Assembly: GCA_947168315.1 (NCBI GenBank)
Contig: CAMVLL010000016.1
Location: 1-33,555, forward strand
Origin: an uncultured Bacteroidota bacterium
Lineage (GTDB): Bacteria > Bacteroidota > Bacteroidia > Bacteroidales > Bacteroidaceae
Length of the DNA: 33,555 nt
Direction of reading: 5' to 3'
Shown: positions 1-8,410 of the stretch, in pieces
Layout: every line of letters begins with the position of its first letter
How positions within the stretch are numbered: the stretch's first letter is position 1
Notes under the pieces: generated by a model
The model's database searches: none
Seen by the model: only the letters and a program-made list of their open reading frames with translations
What the model was told of the DNA's origin: nothing
Program-made: the position numbers and the translations under genes

Positions 1-753
1 GTTTTCACCTGGATATTTGGAATACTATCTATAAGTGCTCAGTTAAGTCGAAAGATTTCCATTCATTCACATAATGATTATGATCAGTCGAATCCATTCT
101 GGGGAGCATATAACGCCCGCTGCGGCTCAATCGAAGCTGATATCTATCAGATTGATGGTGAATTATTCGTCAGTCATAACCGAAAAGATGTGAAACCAGA
201 GCGAACCCTACGTTCCATGTATTTGGATCCAATACAAAAGATGTTCGAAGAAAACGGTAAATCAGGCTATCCTAATGGGGATACATTCCAGCTGATGATT
301 GACTTTAAGACCGATGTGGCATCTACCATGCCCGTTTTGCTGAAGGTGCTGAGCGAATATAAGGAATGCTTTGACCATGCATCAAACCCACATGCCATTA
401 AGATTGTAATCACTGGACATAACCTTAGTCCCGACCATTTCGGAGAATTCGGAGAGAACATTTTCTTTGATGGGTTGATTGGTGAGACCTATACTCCAGA
501 CCAACGCCAGCATATTGCATTGGTCAGTCAAACCCTTCGTAAATATTCCACATGGAACGGTAAAGAACCAATAACAAAAGATGATCAGAAGAAAATCAAA
601 AAACTAATTAAGCTCGCTCATAAACAAGGGCTAAAGATACGGTTCTGGCAAAGTCCTGATACAGAATTGGCTTGGAGGATAGCCCGAAAGATGAAAATTG
701 ACTTCATCAATTCAGACTATCCTTCAGACGTCGCTTCTTTCTTGAAACGATAA
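1..753 (+). CDS. PI-PLC / glycerophosphodiester phosphodiesterase-like family protein, 5' truncated by window edge
   Basis: Frame 1 is open from base 1 (VFTWIFGILSISAQLSRKISIHSHNDYDQSNPFWGAYNARCGSIEADIYQIDGELFVSHNRKDV...), in frame with the listed 190..753 ORF. HSHNDY and EADI/SHN motifs are typical of GDPD/PLC-like TIM barrels. Confidence 0.8.
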   Translation, partial: VFTWIFGILSISAQLSRKISIHSHNDYDQSNPFWGAYNARCGSIEADIYQIDGELFVSHNRKDVKPERTLRSMYLDPIQKMFEENGKSGYPNGDTFQLMIDFKTDVASTMPVLLKVLSEYKECFDHASNPHAIKIVITGHNLSPDHFGEFGENIFFDGLIGETYTPDQRQHIALVSQTLRKYSTWNGKEPITKDDQKKIKKLIKLAHKQGLKIRFWQSPDTELAWRIARKMKIDFINSDYPSDVASFLKR

Positions 754-789
754 TCAGCCATAACTAAATAGTCGCTTCTATACTGCCGT

Positions 790-2514
790 TTAGATTGCAT
801 TAATAAAAGCGACAACAGCATCACGTTCTTCTTTAGAAAGTTTATAGAATTGCTCACAAGAAGAATATGCATCACTTTCCTTACTATAACCATGCCACAT
901 GATTGCTTCTATCACGTTACGTGCACGACAGTCATGCAAACGATCTTCTGCACCTGTTTCCTGTAATGAAAGGCCACGTCCCCACAACGGAGTTGTGCGA
1001 CACCAACCGGTACGAATATCATTTTCCATATGTAAACGGTGTTGAACCATATCCGTGTACGGCCAAATGACTTGCTTTACATATTTTGGCAAAGGACCTT
1101 GTGACTTGGTAATCTTATCTGCCCAATAATCATCATTACCTGTTGTCCAAGAAGGACGATGACATGTAGCACAACCCATTTTATTGAAAAGTTTCTTTCC
1201 TTTCTGCACCTTTACAGAGTTCAAATTACGTGCTTTTGGAACACCCAGACCTCTGTGCCAAACCATAAAGTCGTAATAGTCCTTGTCAAGCATTTCTTCT
1301 TCTCCATTGTAAGGAGCAGCATCAACAAAGTGTTTCTTAAACTCATCGCCATCACCCGGTGTATTCAATCCCAACAAATGATTTACCATTTCGCTGATAT
1401 TCTCTTTAGTACCATCACCGTAATAAGGATGTAATAAAGATGTTTCAGATGCGCCTTGATTTTGGATGGCTGCAACAACATCCTCATTTTCTGACATTGC
1501 CTTTGCCCAAGCCTTTGTTGTATACAAATAATGACGATCGGAACGAGTTACATTGGTAATATTCCAAATGGCATTAGCTCCTGCTCCATCTTGCAATGAT
1601 CCACGAGTCATCGCATATGTGAACTTCTTAATACGGTTTACTCCATTAGCTGTGTACATTGCTGATTTTGCCCATGTATTAGCAGCCTTATCCCACATAG
1701 CAGGATTTAGTTCCACATAATTTGCCTCTTTCGCATATTGAGCCTTTAATGAATCATCCGGAATAGCATCAATCAAACCAGTCCCGTAGATACCAATTGT
1801 TGATTCCAACAACACCTTATAATTATCTGGTTTCGGATTTGTATTGAATGCATCCTGTGGTATTGTAACTTCTGGGTAAATCAATTGATAAGACTCTCCA
1901 TCAGGGAAGGTTAAAGCTAATCCACTTGGCATGGAGGTAACCGTCTTCCAATCAATACGAATTTTACTTTCATCTATAGGAGGCAAGAATGGATCCATCG
2001 CTTTTGTCTGCGGCATTCCTGTTACCTCCGAAATGTAACTGTTTGCAGCATAAGGATTACCGTTTGCATCAACTCCTGCTGTTGGGTGATAAATAACCAG
2101 CAAATACCCATTTCCTTGGGTATTCGCTTGATAAGAAGTCTGACGCTTTCCGTGACCATAAGATGGGTGACAATAAAGACAACCAGAACGAACCCAAGCT
2201 GGTCCTAAACCACGACGAGGATACGTATTCAATGTATAATCCTTTTCAAAGAAAGACTCACCTCTTTTAAAAGAAACGTATAAACCATTATTCTCAACAT
2301 ATGGAGAAGGATTTGCATAACATCCCTGTTCATTAGAAGTTGTTCCTAATTCACCGCCAGGATACCACTCAGCCTTTGTAAACACATCGTTTGCTTCACC
2401 TTCTTCACCATTTATTTCATTATTTATGATGCTATCGTCGTCATCACTACAAGACGTGATTGTCATTGAAAGAAAGCAAAATATACCAAGTATGCCTAAA
2501 AATTTGTTTTTCAT
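790..2514 (-). CDS. Di-heme oxidoreductase family lipoprotein (DUF1111 / thiol-oxidoreductase-like)
   Basis: Lipoprotein signal MKNKFLGILGIFCFLSMTITSC. Two CxxCH heme motifs (CLYCH, CATCH). C-terminal TPLWGRGLS...LHDCRARNVIEAIMWHG resembles DUF1111. The listed ORF start (2541) is a TTG; the ATG at 2514 fits the signal peptide. Confidence 0.85.
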   Translation of the reverse strand: MKNKFLGILGIFCFLSMTITSCSDDDDSIINNEINGEEGEANDVFTKAEWYPGGELGTTSNEQGCYANPSPYVENNGLYVSFKRGESFFEKDYTLNTYPRRGLGPAWVRSGCLYCHPSYGHGKRQTSYQANTQGNGYLLVIYHPTAGVDANGNPYAANSYISEVTGMPQTKAMDPFLPPIDESKIRIDWKTVTSMPSGLALTFPDGESYQLIYPEVTIPQDAFNTNPKPDNYKVLLESTIGIYGTGLIDAIPDDSLKAQYAKEANYVELNPAMWDKAANTWAKSAMYTANGVNRIKKFTYAMTRGSLQDGAGANAIWNITNVTRSDRHYLYTTKAWAKAMSENEDVVAAIQNQGASETSLLHPYYGDGTKENISEMVNHLLGLNTPGDGDEFKKHFVDAAPYNGEEEMLDKDYYDFMVWHRGLGVPKARNLNSVKVQKGKKLFNKMGCATCHRPSWTTGNDDYWADKITKSQGPLPKYVKQVIWPYTDMVQHRLHMENDIRTGWCRTTPLWGRGLSLQETGAEDRLHDCRARNVIEAIMWHGYSKESDAYSSCEQFYKLSKEERDAVVAFINAI

Positions 2515-2585
2515 AACTATTATCTTTATAAACAACTTCAAGGAGGCAATATAAATTGCCTCCTCTTGTTCATTATTATATGATA

Positions 2586-3833
2586 TTAATCCTTTGAGTT
2601 CTGAATATAATCATTTGCTGCATTCAATGCATTTACAACTTCATCGCAAGCATCCATAGCCTTATCACAAGCAGAACTTGTATAATTCAAAACAAAAGGT
2701 TTAGGAATACTATTGATTGCCGACTGAGCTGCTGCAATCGCATCTTCTACACGTTTACCGATTGTTGGATTATATTTTGAGAACCATGCAGAAAGAGATA
2801 CTCGTGAAACACGGCTACCTTCAACACCACCCATCCATACATTCTTTATACTTTCCATATTGTTGTAGAAATCAGTCAACGAGTTGTAGCTGTAAGGTGA
2901 TTCTATATAATTAACATCAGCACCTGTATGAGGATTACCTATCTTTACCATACCTACTTCGTCAGCAATACCTGCCGCTCCACCATCACCAACAAGAATA
3001 GCACTTATAGCATTCTTTACACTATAATATGTACTTCCTGGTTCACCGGCATCCTTCATGTTCTCTCCATACGATTTACCGCTTGTCAATGTAATACCCC
3101 ACTCCAAGTCTTCCATTACATCAATGTGAGCCTTAGGAGCATCTTCATTCCAAGCTGTTTCCATACGGTAGCAACTGTTACGCAAGTCGCCACAAACAGC
3201 TAAAGCATAAACCATTTCATATTCACCAGAGAAAGAAGTAAAGTCTAGTCCGTCTTTATTATATGAATCATACCCATTGAATTCCTCTGCCTTTCTTGGA
3301 TTTCCGTCACGGAAAAGAATAAATTCTACACCGTGAAAACCAAGTAAATTCTGCCCTAAATTTGTATTCGCATATTCCGGACCATCTTCACCATCCAATT
3401 TATTAACCATATTTGGACTGCTTAATAATGTCCATAACTGATCAAGGTCAAGTGGCCATGAATCAATGTGCGGGTCAATACTGAAATCAGCAGCAGCACC
3501 CATCAAAAACGCTTCACTTTTTTCATAATTTGCACGAGCACTCTTCCAACTATTACAAGCTGCATCAACCATGGTTTGTGTTACTGATTTTGTTTTTGCT
3601 GCATTTCTAATGATTTGCATTTGATTGTACAATGCCTCACAATCCGATGCTAATGCTTTATAGGTCGGATTAATTGTTCCATCAACATTTTGTTCTAATA
3701 TTTCCTCAAGCAATTCTTCACCTTCTGTTTGAGCATTAGGATCTGGATCATCCTTACTATCACTACATGATGACATAAATAATGTAACAGTTAAGAGTGT
3801 TACATAAAACATTAAATCTAAGTACTTTTTCAT
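2586..3833 (-). CDS. Imelysin family protein (M75-like, iron-regulated lipoprotein)
   Basis: Lipoprotein signal (MKKYLDLMFYVTLLTVTLFMSSCS) and intact GxHxxE motif (GFHGVE), diagnostic of imelysin/IrpA/EfeO-type proteins. Confidence 0.87.
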   Translation of the reverse strand: MKKYLDLMFYVTLLTVTLFMSSCSDSKDDPDPNAQTEGEELLEEILEQNVDGTINPTYKALASDCEALYNQMQIIRNAAKTKSVTQTMVDAACNSWKSARANYEKSEAFLMGAAADFSIDPHIDSWPLDLDQLWTLLSSPNMVNKLDGEDGPEYANTNLGQNLLGFHGVEFILFRDGNPRKAEEFNGYDSYNKDGLDFTSFSGEYEMVYALAVCGDLRNSCYRMETAWNEDAPKAHIDVMEDLEWGITLTSGKSYGENMKDAGEPGSTYYSVKNAISAILVGDGGAAGIADEVGMVKIGNPHTGADVNYIESPYSYNSLTDFYNNMESIKNVWMGGVEGSRVSRVSLSAWFSKYNPTIGKRVEDAIAAAQSAINSIPKPFVLNYTSSACDKAMDACDEVVNALNAANDYIQNSKD

Positions 3834-3852
3834 ATTCTAAGTTTTTTAATTA

Positions 3853-5163
3853 TTACCGTGTAAAAAATCCTTGATAAGCTACTCCTATTGAAATAGCTGG
3901 TTCATTATTATATTGACTCTTTAACATTCTATATGAATACTCTCCCTTTATGGCAATTTGAGGAATAGGATAATAATTCAAACCTCCAACAATTCTACTT
4001 CTATCTGTGTATGGATATTCTGGTTGAGAATTCAAATTAGGAATATAAGAATCATAGTATTCATAACGTCCAAATACATATAACTTCTTGTTTTTTGATG
4101 CCATACTGTTTATTTGAGAGAATATATCATACCCAGCTTCTATTCCATAAGCTAATGCATTCTTACCTACATGATCTTTTGAATAAGGACTTGTCTTTGT
4201 CTGACGCCCAGGTAAATTATAAATACTTACTGCATCACCTATGTGACCATAATCAAAATTGCCTCGAACAATCCAATTATGATCATTATATGTGAAGTCA
4301 AAAGTTCCAATAGCAACAGCACCTTTCAATTCACTTGCTTTACCATTTGCATCACGTGTCAACGCATTATCTATACTATGACCATAGTAGCCAGATATAC
4401 CCATTCGTAATCCTTTAATTGAATAATTATCAATGCGAATCATTGAAGCGTATTTATTAGCAACTTCAAATTCAAGCGTAGTCATTGCTCCTTTATGAAT
4501 CCAACCATCTCGTGTAAAATGCATTGCATTCAAACCAGGAAGAAACTGTATTTCATAACGCCAATCTTTCAATCTTCCCCATAAACTTATACCTGTCTGA
4601 TGCCATGTACTTGGAAGAATAGTATATTCTCCTTCTGGACGATAAACCGTAAAGAAATTTAATGGTTCATGAGCATTATTTAATCCACCAACTGGAACAA
4701 CAATATGACCTACTCTTAAATTCAGTGATTGAGAAAACGATTTTTGAATCCAAAATTGTTCCAATTCTACTTCACCACCCTTTTCTACTTCTTGTTCCCA
4801 TTCACCACTTTCCTCATATTCTTTTCCATAGGCTGTACCTGTTCCTCCATGTTCAAACTCTATTTCAGTACCCATACTCCAACCTTTTCCAAAATCGTAA
4901 CCAATATTAATTACTGCATGAGGAATATCAAATTTTCCATGACTTGGATCATCTTTATATTTTCCTGGCTGACTATAACGATAAACATTATCACTATAAA
5001 ACTCACGAGTCAACGCAACTTCACCATAACCACCAATAGTAAGTTTTCCAGGAAAATGAAATGCTTTATTTTCTTCCTTTTTATCTGAACTTAATTCTTG
5101 TGATAATCCTTGTTGTATACAACAAGATGTTAAACAAAATATTAATAAAACTAATTTTCTCAT
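3853..5163 (-). CDS. Outer-membrane porin-like beta-barrel protein
   Basis: Signal peptide (MRKLVLLIFCLTSCCIQQGLSQ), repeated amphipathic aromatic-rich strands, C-terminal ...ISIGVAYQGFFTR. First gene of a tight minus-strand cluster with imelysin and DUF1111. Confidence 0.7.
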   Translation of the reverse strand: MRKLVLLIFCLTSCCIQQGLSQELSSDKKEENKAFHFPGKLTIGGYGEVALTREFYSDNVYRYSQPGKYKDDPSHGKFDIPHAVINIGYDFGKGWSMGTEIEFEHGGTGTAYGKEYEESGEWEQEVEKGGEVELEQFWIQKSFSQSLNLRVGHIVVPVGGLNNAHEPLNFFTVYRPEGEYTILPSTWHQTGISLWGRLKDWRYEIQFLPGLNAMHFTRDGWIHKGAMTTLEFEVANKYASMIRIDNYSIKGLRMGISGYYGHSIDNALTRDANGKASELKGAVAIGTFDFTYNDHNWIVRGNFDYGHIGDAVSIYNLPGRQTKTSPYSKDHVGKNALAYGIEAGYDIFSQINSMASKNKKLYVFGRYEYYDSYIPNLNSQPEYPYTDRSRIVGGLNYYPIPQIAIKGEYSYRMLKSQYNNEPAISIGVAYQGFFTR

Positions 5164-5183
5164 AATATGCTTTTTTAGTGATG

Positions 5184-5191
5184 CAAAATTA
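5184..5191 (-). promoter_or_regulatory. Bacteroidales -7 promoter element (TAATTTTG) for porin-imelysin-DUF1111 operon
   Basis: + strand CAAAATTA = RC of TAatTTTG, matching TAnnTTTG; a TTG (RC of CAA at 5212-5214) lies 20 nt upstream. Confidence 0.5.
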
Positions 5192-5250
5192 TAATCTATT
5201 AATAATCATGACAATACCTATTTTTTTGTATTTTCCATATTATAATAATC

Positions 5251-5266
5251 TACCTATAAATAGGTA
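5251..5266. promoter_or_regulatory. Perfect 16-bp palindrome TACCTATAAATAGGTA, candidate operator
   Basis: 7-bp arms TACCTAT/ATAGGTA with AA centre, in the porin/GH30 divergent intergenic region; another TACCTAT half-site at 5215-5221. Confidence 0.5.
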
Positions 5267-5281
5267 TATATCCTTTTTTAG

Positions 5282-5289
5282 TATCTTTG
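5282..5289 (+). promoter_or_regulatory. Bacteroidales -7 promoter element (TATCTTTG) upstream of GH30 gene
   Basis: Exact TAnnTTTG match 28 nt upstream of the ATG; no clear -33 TTTG. Confidence 0.5.
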
Positions 5290-5316
5290 TAAAAACTCTT
5301 TATAAACACAATATAT

Positions 5317-6759
5317 ATGAATAAGTATTTTCTTTTATTATTAGTTATTTTCTTATGTAGTTTATTTGCTTTTTGTTCATATAATAAAAAAGCTACTGTT
5401 TATATTACTACTTCAAATCGTCAATATGACTTAACTAAAATGAATGTTGAAATAAATAATTCTTCTAATAATGATTCTATAATCATTATAGATCCATCAA
5501 TAACTTATCAAAATATTGATGGATTTGGAGCAGCTCTTACTGGTTCCTCATGTTATAATCTTTCTCAAATGGATAAGAATGAGAGATTTAAATTCTTAGA
5601 AGAAACATTTTCTCTTAAAAAAGGATATGGTACAAGTTATATAAGAGTAAGTATTGGTTGTTCAGACTTTTCTTTAGATGAATATACATGTTGTGATGAA
5701 CCTAATATTGATAAATTTCATCTTACTTCTGAAGAAATAAAATACGTTATTCCTATTCTAAAAGAAATATTATCTATAAATCCAACTATTAAAATTCTTG
5801 CTTCTCCATGGACTTGTCCAAAATGGATGAAAGTAAATAATCTTACCGAACTTAAACCATATGATTCTTGGACAGGAGGTCAATTAAATCCTTTATACTA
5901 CCAAGATTATGCTACTTATTTTGTTAAATGGATTGAAGCATTCCAAAATAATAATATCCCTATTTATAGTATAACCATTCAAAATGAACCTCTTAATAGA
6001 GGTAATTCTGCTTCTCTTTTTATGGGATGGGAAGAACAACGTGATTTTATTAAAACTGCTCTTGGTCCAGCTCTTAAAAAAGCTAATCTTAATACTAAAA
6101 TTTATGTATTCGACCATAACTATAATTATGATCGTATAGAAGATCAGTTCCAATATCCTCTAAATATATATAAAGATAAAGAGGCAAGTACTTATATTAC
6201 TGGTGCTGCCTATCACAATTATGGAGGTAATAAACAAGAATTACTAAACATCCATCAAAATGCTCCTGAAAAAGAACTTGTTTTTACTGAATCATCCATA
6301 GGAACATGGAATGATGGAAGAAATTTAGAAAAGAGACTTATTGCTGATATGAATGAACTAGGTTTAGGTACTATCAATAATTGGTGTAAAGCAGTTATTG
6401 TATGGAACCTTATGCTTGATACATATCTGGGTCCTAATCGACCTAAAGGTTGCAGAACTTGTTATGGAGCTGTAGATATAGATATCAATGATTATTCTAC
6501 TATCGTTCGTAATTCACATTATTATATGTTCACTCATCTTTCTGCGGTTGTAAAACCAAATGCAAAACGTATAGAAAGTAAAGATATAAAAGATAAAGAT
6601 CTTACCTATTGTGCCTTTAAAAACACAGACGGAAGCTTTGCTTTTGTTATAACAAATAATGCAGAAAAACAAAAGAAAATCAATATTCAACTCGATAAGA
6701 AAAATATCTCATATACTTTACCAGCAAAATCAATAGCATCATTTTTGTGGAAACAATGA
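5317..6759 (+). CDS. Glycoside hydrolase family 30 lipoprotein (glucosylceramidase / beta-1,6-glucanase type)
   Basis: DGFGAALTGSSCYNL N-terminal motif, ILASPWTCPKWMK, acid/base QNEP, nucleophile region VFTESS, C-terminal beta domain; lipobox-like LFAFC. Confidence 0.88.
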   Translation: MNKYFLLLLVIFLCSLFAFCSYNKKATVYITTSNRQYDLTKMNVEINNSSNNDSIIIIDPSITYQNIDGFGAALTGSSCYNLSQMDKNERFKFLEETFSLKKGYGTSYIRVSIGCSDFSLDEYTCCDEPNIDKFHLTSEEIKYVIPILKEILSINPTIKILASPWTCPKWMKVNNLTELKPYDSWTGGQLNPLYYQDYATYFVKWIEAFQNNNIPIYSITIQNEPLNRGNSASLFMGWEEQRDFIKTALGPALKKANLNTKIYVFDHNYNYDRIEDQFQYPLNIYKDKEASTYITGAAYHNYGGNKQELLNIHQNAPEKELVFTESSIGTWNDGRNLEKRLIADMNELGLGTINNWCKAVIVWNLMLDTYLGPNRPKGCRTCYGAVDIDINDYSTIVRNSHYYMFTHLSAVVKPNAKRIESKDIKDKDLTYCAFKNTDGSFAFVITNNAEKQKKINIQLDKKNISYTLPAKSIASFLWKQ

Positions 6760-7196
6760 TGTTATCAACCTTCTATTATTATATTCTTTTGTTTTAATTT
6801 TAAAAAAAAAAAGATGATGATGATAGGTTGTTAATTCTGTTAGTAAATAAACGTACTTTTATTTGTATAATCAATTATTAATATATTATGATATTTTATT
6901 TATAGTTTATAAACATCTTAACTTATTATATATAAGTAAATTAAATGCAATATAAACAAATGGTTAATAAATAAATATGTGGATTATTTATACGTTTAAT
7001 ATGATTGAAAAAATGGATTTTTCTGGTTTGAATTTTATCCAAAATTTCTTTCATTTATTTTTGGTTATCAAATATCCTTGTTGCTATATGCAAATAAATA
7101 AATAAAGCAAATAGATTTTTTATTTTTATTTTAACTGGTTATTAACCGATGTTGTGAATTTATTGATTACATTTGCTGCATATAAATTAGAATATA

Positions 7197-7727
7197 ATGA
7201 GAAAGCTAAAAGTGACTGAACTAAACAGAATGACCGTAGATGAATTTAAAAAAGCGGATAGATTACATCTTACTGTCGTTTTGGATGAAGTTCGTAGTTT
7301 GTATAATGTAGGATCAGTATTTCGTTCATCAGATGCTTTTTGTATAGAAAAAATCTATTTGTGTGGAATAACTGCTACACCTCCACATCCAGAAATACAT
7401 AAAACAGCATTAGGAGCAGAAGATTCTGTTGATTGGATATATAAGAAACAAACAATGGATGCAATCAATGAACTTCATAATAATGGATATACGATCTTAG
7501 CTATTGAACAAGTTGAAGGAAGCACAATGCTACAAGATTTTATTCCAGAGAAAAATAAGGCTTATGCTATAGTATTTGGTAATGAGGTAAAGGGTGTTCA
7601 ACAACAAGTAGTAGATGCTTGTGATGGATGCATCGAGATACCTCAGTATGGAACTAAACATTCTTTAAATGTATCAGTAACAGCAGGAATAGTATTATGG
7701 GAATTAAGTAAAAAATTGAGGGAATAG
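7197..7727 (+). CDS. TrmH/SpoU family RNA methyltransferase
   Basis: LDEVRSLYNVGSVFRSSDAF, AIVFGNEVKGV, IEIPQYGTKHSLNVSVTAGIVLWEL: SPOUT motifs 1-3. Confidence 0.92.
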   Translation: MRKLKVTELNRMTVDEFKKADRLHLTVVLDEVRSLYNVGSVFRSSDAFCIEKIYLCGITATPPHPEIHKTALGAEDSVDWIYKKQTMDAINELHNNGYTILAIEQVEGSTMLQDFIPEKNKAYAIVFGNEVKGVQQQVVDACDGCIEIPQYGTKHSLNVSVTAGIVLWELSKKLRE

Positions 7728-7728
7728 A

Positions 7729-8328
7729 CTATAATTGTCCATTTTCAACCAAAACAACAACACGTTCTGTTAATACGTCAGCTCCAGTAGGATCATATTC
7801 TTTTTTGAGGCTTGCACCAAACATCCAGGCAAATACTTGATAGGATCCTGCTCTGAGAGGACCTAAGAAGGCTTTAACTAATTCGTACGATGAAGAATTG
7901 GTTTCTCTAAAAACTAGTTTAATTAAGAGTTTACCCTGATTAAGGGTAAGTTTCTTCATTTTTGGTGTATAGGTTTGTTTGAGATCTTTTTCAACATTCT
8001 TCAAATGTTTTTGACGTTCTTTTTCGTTAGGAAGTGTCTGAAGATATTCGTATGTTTCTATGATTATTTGATTTATTTCTTTAGCTATGGGAAGTGTTCT
8101 TTTTACATCTCTAACAAGTTTGTTATATTCATTTCTTTGTTTTTTATTTTTAAATATTAAAGGTTTAAAAATATAAACAACAGGCAGTTTAATATCTGGT
8201 ATGGTATCTCCATCATATACAATGACAGGTACACGATAGCCGATTATTTTTTGAGATGAATCATCTTGTCCATAGATAGATATAGAAATAATCAATAGAG
8301 ATAATATGACATAAATCCTTTTTATCAT
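7729..8328 (-). CDS. DUF4294 domain-containing exported protein
   Basis: Signal peptide MIKRIYVILSLLIISISIYGQ; VIVYDGDTIPDIKLPVVYIF and C-terminal FLGPLRAGSYQVFAWMFGASLKKEYDP typical of this Bacteroidetes family. Confidence 0.75.
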   Translation of the reverse strand: MIKRIYVILSLLIISISIYGQDDSSQKIIGYRVPVIVYDGDTIPDIKLPVVYIFKPLIFKNKKQRNEYNKLVRDVKRTLPIAKEINQIIIETYEYLQTLPNEKERQKHLKNVEKDLKQTYTPKMKKLTLNQGKLLIKLVFRETNSSSYELVKAFLGPLRAGSYQVFAWMFGASLKKEYDPTGADVLTERVVVLVENGQL

Positions 8329-8410
8329 ACTTGCAAAAGTAGTAAGAAAAGTGATTTATTGTATGTATGATAATTATTTTTAGTATTTAAACACATATTA
8401 TAATTACTGG

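Noticed and set aside
4729-5088. 119-aa plus-strand Phe-rich ORF antisense to the porin-like gene
   Set aside because: Hydrophobic Phe/Thr-rich sequence is the expected reverse reading of an AT-rich barrel gene; not a credible membrane protein.
6802-6812. A11 homopolymer as a phase-variation tract for GH30
   Set aside because: Located after the GH30 stop codon and far from the next promoter; no obvious on/off consequence of slippage.
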